A DNA stretch of 64,000 nucleotides from Monocercomonoides exilis. Taxonomy: Eukaryota; Preaxostyla; Oxymonadida; Polymastigidae. The translations under genes were made by a program, and so were the position numbers. Of the stretch, positions 56,109 through 64,000 are shown in pieces. Numbering within the stretch: position 1 is the first letter of the stretch; each line of letters starts with the position of its first letter. The notes below the pieces were generated by a model that searched no databases, was not told where the DNA came from, and saw only the letters and a program-made list of their open reading frames with translations. The stretch covers positions 186,001 to 250,000 of the forward strand of contig LSRY02000062.1 in assembly GCA_001643675.2 (NCBI GenBank). The letters run 5' to 3'.

Positions 56109-58870
56109 GTGGAAATAGTATGTTTCTTATTAAATATAACTCAGATTAATTTACATTTTTCTGCTTTAAAACAAGTCTACAAACACCCAAACAATACTGG
56201 AGAAGAAATTGGAAAAATTCATTTTGAAACATGTAATGGAAAGCTTTGGCTGGCATATACTCCTGTCAAGACAGATGGATCTCTTAAAAAAGATGGGCAT
56301 ATTTATTACTTGTGTCCACACAGCAAACAAGGAATCAATTGTGCCATCTCCGGACGAAAAGGATGCGATGAAGTTGTGAATCATCGATGCGCATTGACAA
56401 CTGCATCAACGATTTTACCATATTTCAAGTTTCATCCATCTTCAAGATTGTCTGAAGCGTCAGCAAAGATAATTGTTCCAACTCATTTTCAATTTGATTC
56501 GTTGGTTGAGTAATATTTGCATTTAATTGGTCATTGCAACATTGCTTTTCTTTCTGCTTACTCCAATGAATTCAATAAATTTATATCTTCATTAATAATT
56601 GTATCTCAACATAATCCATCTCTTTCACCTACAGCCATATTTCCAACTCTCACATATTGAAAGCTGACAGCACTTATTCAAGAAGAAGGAAATAAAAGAA
56701 TTTCTGAACGAAATGCAAAAATATTCAATTCAATGGTTGCCGTAATGATGGACGGAGGGATAGTTGCTGGAAAAAAATACACTGTCATCACTATTGTTCA
56801 GTTACAGACAAAGGCATCTCCATTTTTCTGGAAAATTGAAAAGGCTTGCTTCACAACTTCCGATTATTTTCATAATGCAAATGAAATTATTACAGAAATA
56901 GCTGATTTGAAAGGAGAGGTTCGCTGCTTTTGTACGGATGGCTTGCTGCCACAAAAACTCGCAATTCAAAGCTTCACAGATCAAACAAAGTCGACCTCAA
57001 TCACAGTGACACGGAAAATAATTTCACCTCTATTTATTAACTGCTGCAACCATTTGATTTATATAATTGTCACACGCCTATTTAAGGATAATTCATTTTT
57101 CGTACAATTAAAAGAAGAAATAACGTCATTTTCAAAAATTTCCAGAAACGAGTCCACGAAAAATCTATTTTTACCGATATGCCCTTCATTCATTGAAACA
57201 AAATGGCTATGTCTTTTTGACACATGTTTTTTTATTACGAAAAAAATATACATAATACGTCATTTACAGATTTTTTATCCAAAGAAAAAATTGATGATGT
57301 GATCCGATGTGAATTATGACTTACACCTTTGAAGCAACTGCAATTGTTCTTTGAAAAAGACGATACAAAGCTTGGAGATGTGTTTCCTTTTATCCTGAAA
57401 TCAATTGCGCAATACATGTGGTAGCAAGATCTTGAGGAATTTTCTTCCCCCGATTGGCAATATGGAGTTTGCTTTTTTGTAATCCAACTGTTCAATTCAT
57501 TTTTAGGGAAAGAACGAGGAGATCAAATCGCTTTGGCTCATTCCTTAACTCCAATTGGTACACTTGACTATAGAAACGGTTTGTTTTCGAAGTCTTATTC
57601 AACAGAACTTATGATATTAAAAGAAAAATACAGGCTATTCAAATGTTCATCTGCATTTTCAAAGGATTCAGATCAAACTCAAATTCAAAGGATGCGTTGC
57701 GACACTTCTATTCAATCCACAAAAGATATTATACCAAGTTACTCTGTCTTTCTTTGTCCTTCTAAAGAAATTCCAAATACTGTGTTTACAAAGAATCAAC
57801 AGAAAAAGTTACGAACACTTTCTCATGTAATGGAAGATAAGAACAGCGAAAATGGATTTTTTACAGGCAAACAATATGCTCTTTCATTTTTTTCGAAGAA
57901 TGAAAAAATAAATTTTCCAATTAATTTTCCTCACCCAATATTCTCTTCTCCGTTATCGGTTGAGACTTTTTATTCTGCTCTCCAACTTATAAGCCCAGAA
58001 AAAGATAAAACAGCAGAAGCAATTACCGAAACACAAGTTCAACTTCAGCCGCTTCCAAAAGATTTGCACTCCATATCATCGACTTTACCAATCTATACAC
58101 CAAACAACAGTTTGCTGCATTTATTAACTCCTTTGACAGAAAATTCACTTATTGAATAAGAAGCAATTTCAAATGAAGATGAAAACCTCTATGAAATTGA
58201 TTTCGACGAAGCAGGCATTATTCAAGCAGAAAATAATGCAGCTGATGATGAATTCTAGGTTCTTTCTCCTTTTTGTGTAGGAAGTGAGTAAGAGTCATCA
58301 TTTTTCGATACAAAAAAAAAAAAAAAACATACACAACTTGAAGATCATGACATGCAATCAAATTCAGCTGAAAAAAAGGAAGACAAATGCTCAGATAATG
58401 TTGAAAGCACTTCAGAAGATGACAAAGACGTAGAGGAACTTGGTGCAAATGAATTTCCAGTCATTGATAGAACAATGTCAGAAGAACAAATCAAGAAATC
58501 TCTATTCAAAATCCAACAAACAATCAGTATGGATTGGTTTCTCAGATTAAAGTCAGCATTCAATGATTATCTTTCTAAAATTTCATGTCTGAAGGCTTCT
58601 TGCCATATTGATAGCCTCAACGCTTTCTTTTCTTCAATTTTCCTGGACAACTTTCTGCACGTGGAACATCAAAATTCTCAAGTTTTCTATTCTGAAATCA
58701 GCAAACAAGGAATCACTCCTATAATTTTTGCCAACATTTGCTATTCTTTAACAATGTTTCCCTGCAGCGAAGCATCTTGCGAGAGAATTTTCTCTCGCTT
58801 AAGACGAATTATTGGAGACAGAAGGTACTCACTTGCACCAGAAACACTTAATGCATTGCTTCTTTTATAA
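56109..58870 (+). pseudogene. hAT-superfamily transposase, broken
   Basis: Remains of one long hAT transposase. The first part (56109-56513) has a Cys/His cluster (YYLCPHSKQGINC...GCDEVVNHRC) in the place of a BED-like zinc finger. The catalytic core starts at 56733 (MVAVMMDGGIVAGKKY, with Asp; VRCFCTDGLLPQKLAIQSF with the second Asp). Further pieces are about 57322-57540, broken by an in-frame TAG after QYMW at about 57424, and 57533-58159. A stop at 58157-58159 and an A-rich tract near 58312 separate the last part. The last part (58352-58870) has the hAT dimerisation signature: LTMFPCSEASCERIFSRLRR, then LAPETLNALLLL. Stops and frame changes make it non-functional. No terminal inverted repeats or 8-bp duplication were found by eye. 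Confidence 0.8.
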
Positions 58871-59740
58871 AGGAATCTTTTTGAAGATTAAATGATTTGA
58901 AAGGAAAAGCAATCTTTTAACTTTTCAGTGATGAATTCTGAGGAATGTGTGAAACCTGATAATAATGCCTTCAAAATATTGCAGTTTTTTGAACAACGTT
59001 TGGAATTTTTTCTCTATTAATTGTTTTTAAATTGACATTTAATATTTAACATCAATTTTGTTATTAAGCAATAAAGAAGAAGACAAATGAGTTGCAAAAA
59101 CAAGGCATGCTTAATTTTTTTATTGTATCATCTGAAGACTGTGAATGAATGCTTGAAAATATATTTATTTATTTAAATAAAATAATCTTCTTAGCTTTCA
59201 GTTGCTATTCATCCAAATCGATGCGTTCAACAATGTTCGTGGAACTTTCGTTTCGAATTCGAACGTTTTTCATTCTTCTGAATGACGAGTGATTTTTAAA
59301 GCTGATAATAATTGCTGTTAACCATGTATTTTCTGAAATATTGAATTTTTTCATTTTACCAAATCAAATGAATGTTTATTTGCAATAAATAACACTTTTG
59401 TTCATTCAGTTTTGTTATTTTTGTGTATTAATCTTCGCAGTATGTTTCAATTGTTTATTGATGTATATATATGTGCAATTATTATTTTCAATGTGTGAGA
59501 ACAATTGAATAAGAATTAATGTCAGAAAGCATGAGAAAAAAATAATAAGAACATTTCTAAGTTCGAAAGAAAGATAGGAAAATATGTCTTTTGTTCGATT
59601 ATTCTCACCAAAGAAGAAAATTCACCAGGAGATGTCATGTTGATGGAAAAGGTGTGCTGTTATTGATACAAATTAATAATAAATAACAATAAAAATAATA
59701 AAGAAAGAAAATAAAAAACAATTTTTTGATAACTGTCGAA
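58871..59740. other. AT-rich intergenic region
   Basis: No gene or clear repeat; probably the right flank of the hAT element. Confidence 0.45.
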
Positions 59741-60805
59741 AATGACATAACTCTTTTGACATTATTCGTTATTTTGAAATATCAGTTCCCTCTGTTATCT
59801 CGCAACCATCTCAAGAAACGGCTCATCAGTTACTATCTTCTTTGGTTTTTCTCCGTATCGCATCTCCAGCTACCTGTATTACACACCCCCAAACGGAATT
59901 TTCAGCGTCAAGCATTCCCACAGCATCATCTTGATCGAAAAGGCAACAGATTCCTTTGTTGCCCCCATCTTCTTGTTGATCAGCAGCTCGGGTGCCTTCC
60001 ACCTCAGACACTCTTTTTTGAAATCTTCCTCATCCTCAAAGGCTGATGAGGGCAGAGAGTCATCATCGTCGTCATCGTTTGCAGATGTCACAACAGTTGA
60101 TGAAGAGATGGATGATGAATCCGAATCATCTGAAGAGGAGTCAGAGTGCATCGCTATGCAAATGACCATGTGCTCAGAGAACAACACAATGTGAGGACTC
60201 AAATTGTCCAATGATTGGAGTGGATTTTCCATTTCGTCAAATGAATGAAGAGCTCCATTGGTTACCCAGAACATGATTTGTGAAGCAGTTATCATTCTTT
60301 CTTCCAGCGGACCTATCGTCATCTCCTTTGTATTATTCCTCCCATGAAGCAGCATGAACAGTGAATCTTTCAGATCCACAATCATCTTTTTATGAGGCGA
60401 AGAACAAAATATTGAATCAACTAAGTTAGACATGGAAGAAGAAGTTGGACACAGATCCTCCCCAAGAACAAATGTTGTATCTGTGTCTGTTGTTGAAGTG
60501 GATGAGATAGAAGGTGAGGGAGTTTGTTTCCTTGTCTCTTCCTCCTCTTCCTTTTCTAAAGCCCAATCAGGAATCTTATCTGAATCTTTCCCCAGAACGT
60601 ATTCTGTCAATCCGCTCTCACTCAACGAATGTTTTTATGTCTCTGAATGAATAACTTTTTTCTCACATATTCTCTGCGATTAATTCATTTTTTTTCCTTT
60701 CTTCATTGTTCTCCTTTCTCTTTTGAAACTTTTCCAGCATCATCTCCATCGATACCAGCTCATACAGCTTTGGACCTACTCTTTTGATCCAAAACTCATT
60801 CATTT
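59741..60805 (-). pseudogene. Decayed protein-kinase-like receptor tail
   Basis: Minus-strand remnant of a kinase-like domain. A helical charged stretch (60790-60660, FWIKRVGPKLYELVSMEMML...) ends in a stop. The main open part (60622-59879) contains SESGLTEYVLGKDSDKIPDW, an Asp/Ser linker, SLFMLLHGRNNTKEM, LQSLDNLSPHIVLFSEH and LRWKAPELLIN followed by MLWECLTLKIPFGGV. These correspond to kinase subdomains V-IX of TKL/TK-type kinases (RWxAPE, SDVxSFGxxLWExLT). The HRD and DFG blocks are not recognisable, and the SDVxSFG site reads KESVAFS. Beyond IPFGGV the homology continues (LEMRYGEKPKKI) through TAA and TAG stops, so it is disabled. In oxymonads such tails end large surface proteins; that link is inference. 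Confidence 0.6.
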
Positions 60806-61985
60806 TCTAACCCGATATTCATACAAAGGCATTTTTTCAACAAACAGTTAACAAATAAAAATTTTAAAGTACATACGACATAGTCAATACAATATTTTTT
60901 TAACACTTTCCCAAATCAACATAAATATCTTCTTGTTTAAATTTTTCTTGAACAAGCTTGATCGAAATTTCTGTCGTTTACAAAGAACGAAAATTTAACA
61001 ATCAATTGACTTTTCAAACCAGTTTATTAATAATACTTATTCTGGAATATCAGATATTTGAAAAATGAGTCAGCAACTGAAAGCTACACTGATTTTTTGA
61101 AAAATATTTCTATTGTTTGCAAAAAAATATAATAACAAGAATTAAGTTAGACTAAATCCGTGAAATAATTAAAAAAATAATTAACAATAAAGAATATATC
61201 TGGAAATAACGAAACAATTCTTAGAAAATCAGAAACAAAACTTAAAAGTGCGATCTTTTTTCGTGAAAAACTTTCGAGATTTTTTATCTTAAAGTTTGAA
61301 GATTCATAAAATCAAAGCAACCAATTTCAAAATTAATTTGATTGCGTTTGTTCTGTTTAACTGATGATAATTACAATTATGCATAACAATAGAGATAAAA
61401 TAAAAATAATATCTTATTTGAAAAATTTTAAGATAATATAAAGACAAAGACGATTTATGATCAAGATTGCAGATTAACAAAGTACATACAGTTTGTTCAC
61501 AGAAAAACAGAGTGCAAACAAAGCCTGACAGAGTTATTCCAGGAAAAACATTTTGATCTATCCCTCAATTCAATTTGACATCAGAACAATCAAAATAATA
61601 GTGAAAAAAATATTGAACTATTTTTTTGAATATAAAGAATTAATAATTTTCAATTATTTATTTCTGAAAAAAAGTACCCAATCAAAAAACAATCTATTCT
61701 TATTAATTAGAAGTTTGTCAACATTCCTATGCAAATTCGACCGACTCAATTCACAAAAAATTTAATTGTCACAAAGGATTATATTTCGTTTCATATTTTG
61801 AATGTTTCAAAATAAAATTTGGAACATAATCAATTTGTTTCAGGATCTCCACTTGTCAGAAAATATGGTTTTAGAAAAGAATTTATTATCAATGAATTAA
61901 TTTTAATCTCTTTATTTTTTCAATGACTATGATTTGTTCATCACTAATCTGACTTTTAAAATAATTTTGGTTGCGATTAAATTTT
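60806..61985. other. AT-rich intergenic region
   Basis: About 1.2 kb with no convincing ORF. One 70-codon plus-strand ORF (61553-61765) is Ile/Lys/Phe-rich and looks like chance. Confidence 0.45.
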
Positions 61986-62571
61986 CGCGGAGAAAAATCT
62001 ATCTACAACACCTCTTTATTATGGGAGTGAGCTCTGCATTATGGGCTCAGCCGGTCACAAAAGTGATGTGTTCAAATGGATGAAGTGTTAAAATAACATA
62101 ACAATAAATATATTCTGTGCCTAATGGCTTACTGAGGTGTTGTAGCGTTTGGCAGTTGTCGAAGGCTCGGCTTGGGAAGTAGTTTTGGCATTTTGTAAAC
62201 GGCGCTCGATTTAGGTATCGGCAATAGCGCACGGCTATCAGCACAGGCTCTTTGTATTGGCTAGATGTATTCGTTCTTGGTATTACTTTGGAGTGGCTTT
62301 ATCTTTGGCTTGGTCTGTTGATTTTTAAAATAATATCTGTGTTATTTTGACTCAATTTATCTCTTCGTCTTTCTTTCTCCTTGAATATCTCTTGCAATAT
62401 TCCAGGTTGTGAATTATTATTTAAAGGTCTTGGGTTGGGGAAAAAACGGGGAATGATTGGACCTTATCAGTTTAGTGAGGTTTTATTTCTTGAAAACACG
62501 AAGTGTGAAGCGGAGGGAGGAGCTATGCTCTGGGAGTGAAAAGAGGTGTTGTAGATAGATTTTTCTCCGCG
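61986..62571. mobile_element. 586-bp non-autonomous element with perfect 32-bp inverted repeats
   Basis: Ends 61986-62017 and 62540-62571 are exact reverse complements, beginning CGCGGAGAAAAATCTATCTA. The interior is clearly richer in G and C than its surroundings and has no long ORF. Just inside the right end lie GAGCTATGCTCTGGGAGTG and, near the left end, GGGAGTGAGCTCTGCATTAT, a further imperfect symmetry. The core CACCTC/GAGGTGTTGTAG of the repeat recurs once internally (about 62132-62143). No flush target duplication; ATTAAA occurs near both sides but is offset. Confidence 0.8.
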
Positions 62572-62948
62572 AATTAAAGTACAAAGAATTTATATTCTGA
62601 ACGAAAAACTGTTATATTTAATACCTCTTTATTTAATGAGTGTTCGTTATTAGACAAATCATTGTTTTTGTTTGTCTTGATGCATTTAATTGTCCCCTAA
62701 GTCTCGGATCCTTTTTCGGTCTTCTCTGATTCTAAATCTTTCTTCTCTCCAGTCTCCTTATCCTTTGGTTCTTCAACGCTTGAAGGAAATATAACTGTTT
62801 GACTTGTCTTCGTCAAGAGGATCGTTTGTTGTGGAAGAGGAATTGAAGGCAGTGCTTATGAAGGTGAATGGTATTGTTGATATATTCGAGAGGTTTGAAA
62901 GATAAATATTTGGAGACCATACATTCTGGTAGTTGTTTTCTGTTTCAT
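62572..62948. other. 3' region of the DIRS-like element or flank
   Basis: Follows the recombinase stop on the minus strand. Contains mixed short ORFs and CT-rich sequence (62700-62780). No recognised protein. Probably element 3' sequence. Confidence 0.35.
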
Positions 62949-64000
62949 TCAAAAGGAAATTCTTTTTATTTGCTTGGAAAAGCAGATTTTCTCAATAATT
63001 GTGTCTTCTTCCCATCGTGAACTATTTTCCTCTGGGGCAAGGAGCGCGCGGGCCATCCGGTTTGCCAGGTTCGCTTTGTAGAATGATCTGGACGGAGTAT
63101 GAGCAGTTGTTGATAGGCGTGCGTGCTTGGCGATGCAAACCTCCGCGATACCACTTGATGCCAGCTTGGATATCGATGCATGCTTTATTGTGTATGGTCT
63201 GTATTCCTCAGGAACTCCTGCTTTCCGCAAACCCATTCAAGCAAGTGTTCTTATCCCCTTTGCGGTTAACGGTGTATGGTGCGTTGTATTGAGAAGGAAC
63301 TTATCTCTATTTTCATACGTTGCTTTGACTCTCTCCCAAAGGGTGTGAATCGCTCTTGCAGGACATATTCGTTTGTGAACATCCTCTAGGCATGGAACAG
63401 TAATGTATTCCCTGGATCTGGAAGTCTTAAGTCTTGTGGATAGATAAATCGCATCATTTTCGAATATTGAGTTAGCCATTGATATCTGCTCAAGCTCATG
63501 GAATCGACATGAAGTGAACAGCATAACCAGCAAAATGCACTTCACCGTCAGGTCAAAAAAAGAAAGATACTCGTTCAGCCCGTAGTTCTCGTAATATGAC
63601 AGCACAATGCCGGGGCTCCACATCTTTGTGTACGGCTTTCTATGTGTTTGGGAAAAAGAAAACGATCTGAATATTGTGCTTATTAAACTAACTTTACTCA
63701 AGTCCTTACCATATCCCGTCTTGGAAAAGAGTGAAATCGCTGACCTTGTGGCACACAGGCATGAATATTTACCACCTTTGTCTCTCATGGATAGAAGACA
63801 ATTTGCACAATCCATTGACCATTCATCGAAATATTTCGGGAACGGACCCAGTTTCAACTCTTCCCATTCTCTGCTGAAGTGTGCAAAGCCAAAGGTGTAT
63901 TGATTCCATGTGGACTTTGCTATGCTCTCCTTCGTAACGGAAATGATCCTATCTGGGACTCCGCAGATCCTGAGGCTTTTCCACCACCATTCTTCTCCAA
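62949..64000 (-). pseudogene. DIRS-like retrotransposon tyrosine recombinase, partial, one in-frame stop
   Basis: C-terminal part of a tyrosine-recombinase ORF that runs off the right edge in one frame (WWWKSLRICGVPDRIISV... near 63990, then STWNQYTFGFAHFSREW, a SAM-like core-binding domain). The catalytic domain has the first Arg in LLVMLFTSCRFHELEQIS and a Lys in YLSTRLKTSRS. An in-frame TGA (63237-63239) then interrupts GIRTLA and MGLRKAGVPEEY. After it come YTIKHASISKLASSG (His/Lys where HxxR is usual) and a C-terminal Tyr in SFYKANL. The upstream context suggests DIRS-type YR retrotransposon polyprotein rather than a Crypton, but the reverse transcriptase would lie outside the window. 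The stop makes this copy inactive unless read through. Confidence 0.72.

Noticed and set aside
1-64000. CRISPR array, rRNA or tRNA genes
   Set aside because: No regularly spaced identical repeats and no GC-rich cloverleaf or rRNA-like segment were seen; regular triplet arrays are coding low-complexity.

Overview
The window is nuclear DNA from an AT-rich, intron-bearing protist. The evidence is short GT-AG introns (42-190 nt) that restore frame between conserved blocks, and purely eukaryotic gene families: DNA polymerase delta small subunit, SGF29, ATG18/WIPI, PA28-gamma and a formin. Spliced models built by eye keep the reading frame across every junction. All long ORFs avoid TAA and TAG, including one of 14.7 kb, so these codons act as stops. 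This argues against the TAR=Gln code known from some oxymonads (e.g. Streblomastix). A decayed kinase-like receptor tail and the Ser-rich, charged protein style would fit an oxymonad with the standard code (Monocercomonoides/Blattamonas-like). That placement is inference, not shown.

Layout. 1-1523: POLD2-like gene (minus, runs off the left edge), divergent from a C2-like coiled-coil gene (1655-2870). 3285-7480: SGF29-like tandem-Tudor protein (minus) with a roughly 950-residue charged tail ending in a PIP-box. It is divergent from an ATG18/WIPI-like gene (7609-10147). 10741-13281: pogo-like DDE transposon with perfect 39-bp terminal inverted repeats and an open transposase. 14915-19927: large unknown helical protein in eight exons. 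20842-21156: possible small two-exon gene. 21246-23357: decayed second pogo-like transposase between long homopolymer tracts. 23738-24840: PA28-gamma proteasome activator (minus). 25155-39869: single-exon 4,904-residue protein with a UBR-type Cys/His cluster and scattered ankyrin repeats (minus). 41258-48003: formin in 13 exons (minus). 48173-51761: unknown 1,012-residue protein in seven exons (minus).

The right end (52-64 kb) is a graveyard of mobile DNA: a foldback MITE, a Merlin-type transposase with one in-frame stop, a 1-kb inverted-repeat element holding a second foldback, a broken hAT transposase, a decayed kinase-tail pseudogene, a 586-bp element with perfect 32-bp inverted repeats, and the 3' part of a DIRS-like tyrosine recombinase running off the right edge.

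The genes form no operon-like unit. Chromatin and replication (POLD2, SGF29 with PIP-box), autophagy (ATG18), proteasome (PA28), ubiquitin-type recognition (UBR/ankyrin) and actin (formin) functions sit side by side as independent single-copy genes. Introns are frequent except in the giant ORF, and several 5' splice sites are of the unusual GTTTGN type.
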